Shown: positions 26,178 to 35,019 of the stretch, piece after piece | How the letters are laid out: each line of letters begins with the position of its first letter | Numbering within the stretch: the first letter of the stretch is position 1 | Source: Micromonospora arborensis | GTDB taxonomy: Bacteria > Actinomycetota > Actinomycetes > Mycobacteriales > Micromonosporaceae | Assembly (NCBI RefSeq): GCF_003205615.1 | Contig: NZ_PYBV01000027.1 | Location: 4,867 to 66,608, forward strand | Direction of reading: 5' to 3' | DNA length: 61,742 nucleotides | Made by a program: the position numbers and the translations under genes | Notes under the pieces: model-generated | The model's database searches: none | Told to the model about the DNA's origin: nothing | What the model saw: only the letters and a program-made list of their open reading frames with translations

Positions 26178-28625
26178 TCAGCGGGACGCCGAGGGAAACT
26201 CCTCGAAGTACGCCTCGACCCGCTCGGCCGTCGCCGGGCGGGCCAGTGCGAACCCCTGCCCGTACCGGCAACCACCCCGGCGTGCCCCCTCGACCTGGGT
26301 CGACGACTCCAGCTCCTCGGCGACGATCTCGACGCCCAACCGCTCGCCGACGTTGACCACCACGTCGATCAGCGGTGGCTGCCCGTCCGGCCGTGCGCCC
26401 ACCAACTCCGGGCCGACCTTGAGCAGGTCGATCGGCAGGCGGCGGAGCTGCGCCAGCGAGGCGTGCTCGGGCCGGAAGTCGTCCAACGCGGTGCGTACGC
26501 CCAGCGACCGCAGCCCGGCCAGTCGGGCCACCACGGTCGGCAGGTCACCCGCGACCCTCGGCTCGCTCACCTCCACCACGAGCCGCTCCGGCGGCACCCC
26601 GTACGCGGCCAGCACCGCCGCGGCCCGCTGAACGAAGTCGGGGGTGGTCAACTCGCGGGTCGTGACGTTGACCGCCATCCACAACTCCCGTACGCCCGCC
26701 GACCAGTTGGACAACTGCCGGCAGGCCCGGTCCAGTACCCACCATTCCAGCTCGCCGACCAGGTCCAGGTCCTCGGCGACCGGCAGCAACTCGGCCGGGA
26801 GCACCGTGCCGAGCACCGGGCTCCGCCAACGCAGCAACGCCTCCGCGCCCACCGGCTGCCCGTCAGCCAGGTCGAGCACCGGCTGGTACACCAGATCCAG
26901 CTCGCCACGCGCCACCGCACCGGGCAGTTCCCGTTCCAGGTCGAGCCGGCGAACGAGCTGTTCCTCCAGGAACGCGTCGTACCACTCGACCCGGTCCCGG
27001 CCCAGTTGCACGGCCCGTCGTCGGGCCAGCTCGGCCTGACGGAGCACGTCCGCCGGCCGGTCCCCGCTCACCTCGGCCAACCCGATGCTGGTCTGCACGC
27101 GCAGCACCGACCCGGCGAGCTGGTAGGGCGGGGCGAGCGCGCTCAGCAGCCGGTTGCCCAGCGCGTACGCCAGCACCGGGCCGGCGGCGGTGACCACGGC
27201 GAAGCCGGCACCCGTGCACCCGGTGACCAGGTCGTCGGAGGCGACGACCGCACGGGCCCGGTGCACCGCCTCGGCCAGCACGTCCTCCCGAGCGGTCGGG
27301 CCGATCCCGTCGGTGCCGTGCAGGTCCACCAGCAGCAGCGCGCCGGACGGCGCCGGCACGTCGCCGATCGTGGCGAGGGCGTCCAGCAGTGCGGCCCGGT
27401 CGCCGGGCGGACCGCCGCCCGCGACGGGCCGCCGGTCGTGCGCCGACCAGCCGGCACCGGCATCCGGCGACCAGGTCGAGCCGGGCCCGTTGGCGGTGAC
27501 CGGGCCGAACAGGTCACCGCCACGGCCGGGCTGGCCGTGCGCGAGCTGCGCAAGTGGTGGAGCCGACGTGCCCAGCGAGCGCGGTTGCGCCGCGTGGCGG
27601 TGCCGGAGGGCGCTGCCGGCGGGTCGGCGATGTGCGGCTCGCCGTTCGGCGGCGGGCGTGTCACCGGCCCGAAGCAGTTCGCGCAGCACCAGGGGCGGCA
27701 CCGCCGCCAGGGCCAACAACACGCTCGTCCGATCCGTTGCGCGGCCGGCGCTCAGGTGCAGACCCGCCGCCAGCAGTAGGACCGCCGCCGGGAGCACCGA
27801 CCGGGGCCAGGCCCGAGCGATCGGATCCGCCGGCCCCGGGTCACCCGCCTCCGCCGCGTCGGTCGCACCCACCGCGACGAGCAGCATCCCGAACACCAGC
27901 GGGGGTACGGCCAGCAGGGTCACCCGCCCGGCCGTCGACGGCAGTGTGGCCAGCAACACCAGCCCACCCAGGGTGAGCAGGACGCCGCCTCGACATACCG
28001 ACGCTGGAGAGCGTCGCCGTGGCCCCGCAAAGGCGTTGAGCACGGCCATACCCAGCCCGCCCAGCGCCAACGCGGCGACCAGCCGGACCGTGACCGGCGG
28101 GCCGTCCCGGGGCAGCAGCAACCAACCGGCGAGAGCCAGCCCGACGGCCGGGCCGGTCGACTCGACCAGCCAGCGCAGCCGGACCCCGGCCGACGGTCGC
28201 GTCCGGCCGGGAAGCAGGCACAGCCCGGTCACGGCGAGGGCCGCCACGAGCAGTGACCCGACCAGCACGGCCGAGGTGTGCCCACCGTCGGACAGGGGCA
28301 GCACGACGGCGGTCAGACCGGCCACCACCACCGCCGCGTCGAGCAACACGCCCGCCACCCGCGGTGCCGGATCGGTGCAGTGCCGGGAGGCCAGCCGGGC
28401 CAGCCGCACCCCGGCGAGCGTGGCGCCAGCGCCAGCGGCCAGCGCGATCACCACCGGGGTCGGGACCAGGTCGGCGGCACCGGCGAGGAGGAGCAGCGCC
28501 ACCGCCGTGGACGTGGCGGTCTCCGGTGCCATCCGGCGGGGGACGAGGACGCGGAACGGGTACGCGAGGAGCACAGCGGTCGCCTTCGTGAGGGGGCACG
28601 GGGGCGGTGCGACGGTGCAAGACAT
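26178..28625 (-). CDS. Membrane EAL-domain protein with degenerate GGDEF
   Basis: 815 residues from the ATG at 28625 (starts at 28661 or 28532 are possible). The first half is hydrophobic with about ten membrane segments; a long Pro/Arg/Gly-rich linker follows. In the GGDEF domain the signature position reads CTGAGFAVV near 469, so the cyclase is dead. The EAL domain keeps EALLRW (near 592), the Glu of VEVSEP, and ALDDF, but DFGTGYSSL has become DFRPEHASL, LKID is LKVG and EGVE is EELE. It may be a weak phosphodiesterase or, more likely, a c-di-GMP sensor. Convergent with LacI. Confidence 0.85.
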   Translation of the reverse strand: MSCTVAPPPCPLTKATAVLLAYPFRVLVPRRMAPETATSTAVALLLLAGAADLVPTPVVIALAAGAGATLAGVRLARLASRHCTDPAPRVAGVLLDAAVVVAGLTAVVLPLSDGGHTSAVLVGSLLVAALAVTGLCLLPGRTRPSAGVRLRWLVESTGPAVGLALAGWLLLPRDGPPVTVRLVAALALGGLGMAVLNAFAGPRRRSPASVCRGGVLLTLGGLVLLATLPSTAGRVTLLAVPPLVFGMLLVAVGATDAAEAGDPGPADPIARAWPRSVLPAAVLLLAAGLHLSAGRATDRTSVLLALAAVPPLVLRELLRAGDTPAAERRAAHRRPAGSALRHRHAAQPRSLGTSAPPLAQLAHGQPGRGGDLFGPVTANGPGSTWSPDAGAGWSAHDRRPVAGGGPPGDRAALLDALATIGDVPAPSGALLLVDLHGTDGIGPTAREDVLAEAVHRARAVVASDDLVTGCTGAGFAVVTAAGPVLAYALGNRLLSALAPPYQLAGSVLRVQTSIGLAEVSGDRPADVLRQAELARRRAVQLGRDRVEWYDAFLEEQLVRRLDLERELPGAVARGELDLVYQPVLDLADGQPVGAEALLRWRSPVLGTVLPAELLPVAEDLDLVGELEWWVLDRACRQLSNWSAGVRELWMAVNVTTRELTTPDFVQRAAAVLAAYGVPPERLVVEVSEPRVAGDLPTVVARLAGLRSLGVRTALDDFRPEHASLAQLRRLPIDLLKVGPELVGARPDGQPPLIDVVVNVGERLGVEIVAEELESSTQVEGARRGGCRYGQGFALARPATAERVEAYFEEFPSASR

Positions 28626-28793
28626 CGGACTTTGCTGATCCGCTGTCCAATAAACTGGCAACGATCGACGGCAGGATCGGTTACGTGCCGGTCACCCGGT
28701 GAAGGCAACGACCCGTGTCACTGTACGACGCGCCGCACCCTGCTGGCACCGCCCGCCGCCAGCCGGGCCAGGCGAGGGTGGGATCATCGGAGG

Positions 28794-29186
28794 GTGAGTA
28801 AGCCCGACACGGTCCGCTTCCGGTACAACCAAGCCATCCTGGTCGCCGCGGTCATCGCCTTCATCGGTGCCCTGCCGCTGGCCAACGCCCGGGGCTACCT
28901 GCTGCCGGTGCTGCTCGTCCCGCTCGCCGTCGCGCTGTGGGCCTGGCGGGCGGGCACCGACGCCGACGCGCGGGAGCTACGCGTACGGGCTTTGGTCGGG
29001 CAACGCCGGATCAACTGGGACCACGTCCTGGAGCTGACCACCGACCAGCGCGGACGGGCGGTCGCCCGACTCGACGACGGCCAGCAGGTCAACCTGCCGG
29101 CCGTCCGCAGCGTGGACCTGCCCCGCCTGGTGTCGGCCACCGGCCAGGCACTGCCGGACAACGCGGCCGAGGCACCCGGTCAGTAG
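28794..29186 (+). CDS. Small membrane protein with PH-like domain
   Basis: 130 residues. Two adjacent hydrophobic segments (about 14-50: AILVAAVIAFIGALPLAN, then LLPVLLVPLAVALWAW) are followed by a short soluble part resembling the bacterial PH domain of actinobacterial 'PH domain-containing' proteins (LRVRALVGQRRINWDHVLEL). Function unknown. The GTG at 28794 sits immediately after GGAGG, too close for normal use, so the start is uncertain. Its 3' end overlaps the convergent dehydrogenase gene by 7 bp. Confidence 0.7.
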   Translation: MSKPDTVRFRYNQAILVAAVIAFIGALPLANARGYLLPVLLVPLAVALWAWRAGTDADARELRVRALVGQRRINWDHVLELTTDQRGRAVARLDDGQQVNLPAVRSVDLPRLVSATGQALPDNAAEAPGQ

Positions 29187-30106
29187 CCGTCGACCACCGT
29201 GTTGATCAGTGGCTGCCCGGCGGCGAACCGGCGTACCTGGTCACCGACCAGTCGGTAGGCCCGCGGCAGCATGCCTCGCACCGTCCCAGCCACGTGCGGG
29301 GTGAGCAGCACGTTCGGCATCGCCCAGAGCGGCGAGTCGACGGGCAGCGGCTCCGGGTCGGTGACGTCCAGCGCGGCCGAGATCCGACCGGTGCCCAACT
29401 CGGCGACGAGAGCCTCGGTGTGGGCCACCGGCCCCCGGGCGGCGTTGACCAGCAGCGCCCCGTCCGGCATCGCGGCCAGGAACTCCTTGTCGATCAGGCC
29501 ACGGGTCTGGTCGGTGAGCGGCACCAGCACCACCACCACGTCCGCCTCGGGCAGCAGCCGGGGCAACTCCTCGACGGCGTGCACCCCCTGCTCCGGGCGG
29601 GCCGTCCTCGCGACCAGGGTGAAGCTCACCTCGAACGGGGCGAGTCGGTTCCGCACCGCGGTGCCGATCGAACCAGCACCGATGATGAGGACCCGCTTAC
29701 CGGTCAGCTCGTCGGTCGGGGTGTTCCCCTCGTTCGCCCAGCGCCGTTCGGCCTGCGCACGGGCGAACGCCGGGAACGCCCGCAGCTGAGCGAGGATCGC
29801 GGTGACGACCCACTCGGCGGTGGACGGGTCGTGCACGCCCCGTGCGTCGCAGAGCGTGACACTCGGCGGCGTCCGGCCGGCCCAGGCATCCGCCCCGGCG
29901 GAGAGCAACTGCACCACCGCAAGGTCGGGCAGCTCACGCAGCAGGGCCGTCGCGTCCGTGCCGCCGAGGAACGGTGGCACCCAGACGCGGACGTCGGCGA
30001 CCTCCGAGGGCAGCCGGTCGGCGTGTTCGAACACCTCCACCGTCACGTCGGGGGGCAGCTCGCCCATGAGGTTCAGGCCGGCCTGGTGCGGAATCCATAC
30101 CTTCAC
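29180..30106 (-). CDS. D-isomer-specific 2-hydroxyacid dehydrogenase
   Basis: 308 residues. NAD(P)-dependent reduction or oxidation of a 2-hydroxyacid; substrate not predictable. Nucleotide motif VLIIGAGSIGTAVRNRL near 139-155. The catalytic triad is present: Arg in VNAARGPVAH, Glu in DVTDPEPLP, His in LTPHVAGT. Shorter than SerA and lacking an ACT domain. GTG start; no clear ribosome site. Divergent from the phosphatase gene across 186 bp. Confidence 0.9.
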   Translation of the reverse strand: MKVWIPHQAGLNLMGELPPDVTVEVFEHADRLPSEVADVRVWVPPFLGGTDATALLRELPDLAVVQLLSAGADAWAGRTPPSVTLCDARGVHDPSTAEWVVTAILAQLRAFPAFARAQAERRWANEGNTPTDELTGKRVLIIGAGSIGTAVRNRLAPFEVSFTLVARTARPEQGVHAVEELPRLLPEADVVVVLVPLTDQTRGLIDKEFLAAMPDGALLVNAARGPVAHTEALVAELGTGRISAALDVTDPEPLPVDSPLWAMPNVLLTPHVAGTVRGMLPRAYRLVGDQVRRFAAGQPLINTVVDGY

Positions 30107-30238
30107 GTCAGCCGACGATAGTCCCCGACGGCGCGGCCGGCGCGGGCACGGCCGCGAACCGGCGTCCCGGGGGATGGCGCGCGGAGCCGGGGCGGGCGAG
30201 ACTCAGCACACCGACGTTCGACCCGGGCCTGGACGAGG

Positions 30239-30244
30239 TATAAC
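30239..30244 (+). promoter_or_regulatory. Candidate -10 (TATAAC) for the GAF-PP2C gene
   Basis: TATAAC about 50 nt upstream of the ATG, with TTCGAC 16 nt before it as a possible -35. A GC hairpin with one bulge at about 30249-30269 would lie in the 5' untranslated region. Confidence 0.4.
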
Positions 30245-30292
30245 GAAGGGTCGGAGGGCCGGTCGGCCTCCGCCCCAGCAGACAGGTGCTCG

Positions 30293-32110
30293 ATGACCGA
30301 CGGCTCCCCCGCCACCGCCCGGCCTCCGATCGCCCCACCTGCGGCGCTCACCGACCCGGAGCGGCTGCGCGCGCTCGCCGACACCGGGCTGGAGGCCGCC
30401 CCGGACGAGGCGTTCGACCGGTTCGCCCGTCTGGTCAGCGATCTGCTGGACGTGCCGGTCGCGCTGGTCTCCCTGGTCTCCGCCGACCGGCAGTTCTTTC
30501 CCGGCGCGGTCGGGTTGCCGGAGCCCTGGTCGGAGCGCCGGCAGACCCCGCTGAGCCACTCGTTCTGCCAGCACGTGGTGGACATCGAAGCGCCGATGGT
30601 GCTGCCGGACGCCCGCCTCTACCCCCGCGTGCGGGACAACCTGGCCGTCGAAGGCCTCGGCGTGGTCGCGTACGCCGGGATGCCGCTGACCGACCTCGCC
30701 GGGCGGGTGCTCGGCTCGCTCTGCGCCATCGACAACAAACCTCGCGCGTGGAGCGCCGCGCAACTGCGGACACTGGCCGACCTGGCCGCCGCCTGCTCGT
30801 CGGAGCTGCGACTGCGGATCGCGCTGGACGGCGCACAGGAGGCCCGGCGGCGGGTCGTGCAGGCGCACGAGCGACTGGAACTGCTGGCCGGGGTGAGCGA
30901 GACGCTGGCCGGCACCCTGGACGTGGGCACCGCGCTGCACCGGCTCGCCGCCGCCATGGTGCCGCTGCTCGCGGACTGGTGCCTGCTCACCCTGATCGGG
31001 CCGACCGGCCTGCCCCGCGAGGTGGTCTCGGTGCACCGCGACCCGGCCCGCGCGGCGGACGTCGACCGCTTCGGTGAGCTGCTGCGCACCGGGCTGAGCC
31101 CGGAGTCGAGCATCCGGGCGGTGCTCCGGACCGGCCAGCCCCGGCTCGGCAGCGTCGCGTCCCTGGCCGACGTGACGAGGGGCACCACCCACCCGGAGAT
31201 GGCCTCCATCGCCGGTCGGCTCGGCATCGCCTCCTACCTGAGCGTGCCGGTGCGCGGCGTCGGCGGCACCGTGCTGGGAGCGATCACCCTGGTCAACGGC
31301 GGCCAACGTCAACAGTTCGACGACCGCGACCTGCTCACCGCGGTCGACATCGGCCGCCGGGCCGGCCAGGCCGTCGGCAACAGCTCGATGTACGGCGAGC
31401 AGCGGCACGTCGCCGAGGTCCTGCAACACAGCATGTTGCCGAGGCTGCCGGTCGTAGGGCAGCTGGAGCTGGCCGCCCGCTACCAGCCGGCCGCCGACCG
31501 CGTGGAGGTGGGCGGTGACTGGTACGACGCCTTCGTCCAGCCCGACGGCGACGTGATCGTGGCGATCGGGGACGTGGCCGGGCACGACATCGAGGCAGCC
31601 GCGACCATGGGCCAGCTGCGCAACCTCGTACGGGGCAACGCCTTCGGCCGGCCGGACGCGGTCGGGGCGCTGCTGAGCAACCTCGACGGCGCGATCCGTG
31701 GCCTGCGGCTGCCGATCGCCGCCACCGCGACGCTGGTCCGGATCTGTCCGCAGGTCGCCGGCGTCCACGAGGTGACCTGGTCCAACGCCGGGCACCCGCC
31801 GGCCCTGGTGGTCCGCGTCGGCGGGACGGTGGAGGCCCTCGAGGCGGCACCGGAGCCGCTGCTCGGCCTGGCCCGGCCCTCGCCGCGGACCAGTCAGTCG
31901 ACCAACCTGGCCACCGGCGACACTCTGCTGCTCTACACCGACGGGCTGATCGAGCGGCGGGACCGGTCCATCGACGAGGGGTTGGCCGAGCTGGTGGGCC
32001 GGCTGACCGGCGTCGACACACTCCCCCTCGACGAGGTGTGTGACCTGCTGCTCGCCTCGATCGGTCACCGCGAGGACGACACCGCGCTGCTGGCCGTACG
32101 GGCACGGTGA
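30293..32110 (+). CDS. GAF-GAF-PP2C (SpoIIE-type) serine phosphatase
   Basis: 605 residues. Two sensory GAF-like regions (about 35-175, with LSHSFCQHVV and LGSLCAIDNKPR; and about 195-370, with YLSVPVRG and GAITLVNGG) precede a SpoIIE/RsbU-type phosphatase. Metal-binding motifs: GGDWYDAF near 406, IGDVAGHDIEAA, LLLYTDGLIERR and EDDTALLAV. Such enzymes usually dephosphorylate anti-anti-sigma factors in partner-switching stress control; no such partner is adjacent. Cytoplasmic, no membrane segment. Confidence 0.92.
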   Translation: MTDGSPATARPPIAPPAALTDPERLRALADTGLEAAPDEAFDRFARLVSDLLDVPVALVSLVSADRQFFPGAVGLPEPWSERRQTPLSHSFCQHVVDIEAPMVLPDARLYPRVRDNLAVEGLGVVAYAGMPLTDLAGRVLGSLCAIDNKPRAWSAAQLRTLADLAAACSSELRLRIALDGAQEARRRVVQAHERLELLAGVSETLAGTLDVGTALHRLAAAMVPLLADWCLLTLIGPTGLPREVVSVHRDPARAADVDRFGELLRTGLSPESSIRAVLRTGQPRLGSVASLADVTRGTTHPEMASIAGRLGIASYLSVPVRGVGGTVLGAITLVNGGQRQQFDDRDLLTAVDIGRRAGQAVGNSSMYGEQRHVAEVLQHSMLPRLPVVGQLELAARYQPAADRVEVGGDWYDAFVQPDGDVIVAIGDVAGHDIEAAATMGQLRNLVRGNAFGRPDAVGALLSNLDGAIRGLRLPIAATATLVRICPQVAGVHEVTWSNAGHPPALVVRVGGTVEALEAAPEPLLGLARPSPRTSQSTNLATGDTLLLYTDGLIERRDRSIDEGLAELVGRLTGVDTLPLDEVCDLLLASIGHREDDTALLAVRAR

Positions 32111-32179
32111 GCGGTCCACCGGCCGGGGGTCGCCGGCACCGGTCGGATCCGACGGGCTCGGCCGGGCCGTCCGGCGGGC

Positions 32180-32185
32180 TACGCT
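32180..32185 (+). promoter_or_regulatory. -10 for a probably leaderless gene
   Basis: TACGCT ends 7 nt before the GTG at 32193, the spacing expected when transcription begins at the start codon. No ribosome site is present. Confidence 0.45.
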
Positions 32186-32192
32186 GGGCCGG

Positions 32193-33365
32193 GTGAGAGC
32201 CCGTCCCCCGTACCCTCGCGTCCCTCGCCTCCGGGTGGCCCTCGCGGCGTCGTGCGCGGCGCTGTTGTTCACCGCGGGTTGCAGCTTCGGCGAACCGGAG
32301 CCCGACCCGGCCGGCGAGCCGCCCAACCTGCCGACCCCGTCCGCGTCGGCGAACCCCGGCGGCGCCGGCCAGCAGGCGGTGGCGACGGTGCTCGCCAAGG
32401 GTCTACGGGTGCCCTGGGGCATCGCCTTCCTGCCGGACGGTGGCGCGCTGGTCACCGAACGGGACAACGGCCGGATCGTGCAGGTCGGCCCCGAGTCCGG
32501 GCCGGACGGGCTGCGGGTCCGCCCGGTGCAGACGATCCCCGACGTGGCGGCTGCTGGCGAGGGTGGCCTGCTCGGCATCGCCGTCTCCCCCGCCTACGCC
32601 CGAGACAAGACGGTCTTCGTCTACTACACCGCCGAGCAGGACAACCGGGTCGCCCGGCTGCAGCTTGGCGGGCAGCCCACCCCGATCCTCACCGGCATCC
32701 CCAAGGCCAGTGTGCACAACGGCGGCGGGTTGGGTTTCGGCCCGGACGGGCAGCTCTACGTCAGCACTGGTGACGCCGGTCAGCGTCCCCTCTCGCAGGA
32801 CGTGAAGAGCCTCGGCGGCAAGATCCTGCGGATCACCCCGGACGGCAAGCCCGCCGCGGGCAACCCGTACCCCGGTTCTCCGGTCTGGTCGTTGGGTCAC
32901 CGCAACGTGCAGGGCTTCACCTGGGACGCCGCCAAGCGGATGTACGCCGTCGAGTTCGGCCAGAACACCTGGGACGAGATCAACCAGATCACCAAGGGCG
33001 GCAACTACGGCTGGCCGGACGTCGAGGGGCGAGCCGACGACAAACGTTTCACCGACCCGATCACCCAGTGGGGGACCGCGGACGCGTCCTGCTCCGGTCT
33101 GGCGTCGACGGACCGTCTGCTGGTCACCGGCTGCCTGCGCGGCAAGCGCCTCTGGGTGATGGAGCTGACCGACACCGGCACGCTGCTCGGTCAGCCCAGT
33201 GAACTGCTCAGCAACCGGTACGGCCGGCTGCGCGCGGTGGCCGCGGCGCCGGACGGATCGCTCTGGGTGAGCACCTCCAACCATGACGGGCGGGGCAACC
33301 CGGCGGGCGACGACGACCGGCTCCTGCGGGTGGTCTTCGCCGGCGGTGACGGCGGCCGCAGCTGA
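32193..33365 (+). CDS. PQQ-dependent sugar dehydrogenase-like lipoprotein
   Basis: 390 residues. Signal peptide with lipobox FTAGC (Cys30), so it is a surface lipoprotein. Six-bladed propeller of the glucose/sorbosone dehydrogenase family: LRVPWGIAFLPDGGALVTERDNGRI, GLLGIAVSP, VHNGGGLGFGPDG, YVSTGDAG, and SLGHRNVQGFTWD, where the His and Arg are conserved. Resembles the M. tuberculosis lipoprotein LppZ, found in the same neighbourhood. Whether it binds PQQ or has another role in actinobacteria is not settled. Confidence 0.88.
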   Translation: MRARPPYPRVPRLRVALAASCAALLFTAGCSFGEPEPDPAGEPPNLPTPSASANPGGAGQQAVATVLAKGLRVPWGIAFLPDGGALVTERDNGRIVQVGPESGPDGLRVRPVQTIPDVAAAGEGGLLGIAVSPAYARDKTVFVYYTAEQDNRVARLQLGGQPTPILTGIPKASVHNGGGLGFGPDGQLYVSTGDAGQRPLSQDVKSLGGKILRITPDGKPAAGNPYPGSPVWSLGHRNVQGFTWDAAKRMYAVEFGQNTWDEINQITKGGNYGWPDVEGRADDKRFTDPITQWGTADASCSGLASTDRLLVTGCLRGKRLWVMELTDTGTLLGQPSELLSNRYGRLRAVAAAPDGSLWVSTSNHDGRGNPAGDDDRLLRVVFAGGDGGRS

Positions 33366-33426
33366 CGTTCGTCACCATCCGTTCAGGTTTACCAAGATCT
33401 TCCGACGGGCAGGTCAGACTTTCAGC

Positions 33427-34998
33427 ATGGACGGGCAGCGCGACGAGCAGCACGACGACGGTGACCGGGACGACCCGGTGACCGGCGACGAGCTGCCGCG
33501 CCCGGCGCGCTCGCTGGTCGGCCCCGCCGGCCCGCTGCGCCGCATCGGGCTGGTCGTCGCCGTCCTCGCCGTGGCTCTGGCCGGGGCGGTGCTCGGGGTG
33601 CTGGCCGGCGGTCAGGTGAGCACCGACATCGGGCCGTTCCGGGCCAACCTCAGCATCACCCCCGCCCGGGACGGCGGCACCACCGTCGACATACCGCCGC
33701 TCGGCGCGCTGCTGCTCGACAGCCACGACGGGCCGACCCACCTGACCGTACGGCTGGGAGCACTCGACCAGGGACGCACCGAGGCGCTGATCGACGACCC
33801 GGCCAGCATCAGCCGGGCCAGCCAGAGCGCCGTGGAGGACGTCCGCTCCGGCGTGATGCGGCTCGGCCTGCGGACCCTCGGTGCGGCGGTGCTGGTCACC
33901 CTGATCCTGGCCGGGCTGATCTTCCGCGACGTCCGGCGGACCGCCTGGGCGGGTGGGCTGGCGCTGCTGGTCACCGCCGGCAGCCTCGGCACGGCGGCGG
34001 CCACCCTGCGTCCGCAGGCGATCGAGGAACCACGCTACGAGGGGCTGCTGGTCAACGCGCCAGCCATCGTCGGTGACGCCCGCCGGATCGCCAACGACTA
34101 CACCAAGTACGCCGAGCAGTTGCAGCGTCTGGTCGGCAACGTCAGCCAGCTCTACACCACCGTCTCGGCGCTTCCGCTGTTGGAGCCGACCCCGGGCACC
34201 ACCCGGGTCCTGCACGTCTCCGACATGCACCTCAACCCGACCGGCTGGCAACTGATCCGCACGGTGGTGGAGCAGTTCGGCATCGACGTGGTGATCGACA
34301 CCGGGGACATCACCGACTGGGGCAGCGAGCCGGAGGCCTCCTTCGTCGCCTCGATCGGCCTGCTGAAGAAGCCGTACGTCTTCATCCGGGGCAACCACGA
34401 CTCCGGCAAGACCGCCGCCGCGGTGGCCCGGCAGCCGAACGCGATCGTGTTGAACAACTCGACGACGAACGTCGCCGGGTTGACCATCGCCGGGATCGGC
34501 GACCCGCGCTTCACCCCGGACAAGAACACCTCCCCCGCCGGCAGCGGGTTGACCCAGCAGGTGGCCGACCAGGTGATCGGGGTCGGCGACCAGCTCGCCG
34601 CGACGGTTCGCAACTCACCGCGGCCGGTCAACATCGCCCTCGTGCACGACCCGGCGTCGGCCGGGCCGCTCGCCGGCACCTGCCCGTTGGTGCTGGCCGG
34701 GCACACCCACGCCCGGCAAGTCTCCAAACTGCCGCAGGCACCAGGTCAGCAGCCCACCACGTTGATGGTGGAGGGCTCCACCGGCGGCGCGGGGCTGCGC
34801 GGCCTGGAGGGCGAGAAGCCGACCCCACTGTCGATGAGCGTGCTCTACTTCGACCAGCAGAAGATGCTCCAGGCGTACGACACCATCACCGTCGGCGGCA
34901 CCGGGCAGGCCCAGGTCAACCTGGAACGACGGCTGGTGGAGAACCCGACCGCCGGCGTCCCCGCCTCGGCCACCCCGACGCCGACCCCGACCCGCTGA
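33427..34998 (+). CDS. Membrane-anchored metallophosphoesterase
   Basis: 523 residues. An acidic N-terminus (1-35), a transmembrane helix (about 40-62), a periplasm-like stretch, then two more helices (about 150-195), and a calcineurin-type phosphoesterase: SDMHLNP (near 265), DTGDITDWG, RGNHDSG (near 321), ALVHDPASAG and AGHTHARQ (near 424). The metal ligands are complete. Substrate unknown. Ends in a Thr/Pro repeat tail. Possibly leaderless: CAGACT lies 6 nt before the ATG. Confidence 0.87.
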   Translation: MDGQRDEQHDDGDRDDPVTGDELPRPARSLVGPAGPLRRIGLVVAVLAVALAGAVLGVLAGGQVSTDIGPFRANLSITPARDGGTTVDIPPLGALLLDSHDGPTHLTVRLGALDQGRTEALIDDPASISRASQSAVEDVRSGVMRLGLRTLGAAVLVTLILAGLIFRDVRRTAWAGGLALLVTAGSLGTAAATLRPQAIEEPRYEGLLVNAPAIVGDARRIANDYTKYAEQLQRLVGNVSQLYTTVSALPLLEPTPGTTRVLHVSDMHLNPTGWQLIRTVVEQFGIDVVIDTGDITDWGSEPEASFVASIGLLKKPYVFIRGNHDSGKTAAAVARQPNAIVLNNSTTNVAGLTIAGIGDPRFTPDKNTSPAGSGLTQQVADQVIGVGDQLAATVRNSPRPVNIALVHDPASAGPLAGTCPLVLAGHTHARQVSKLPQAPGQQPTTLMVEGSTGGAGLRGLEGEKPTPLSMSVLYFDQQKMLQAYDTITVGGTGQAQVNLERRLVENPTAGVPASATPTPTPTR

Positions 34999-35019
34999 AC
35001 GCGGGCCGGGCGCCGGCGG

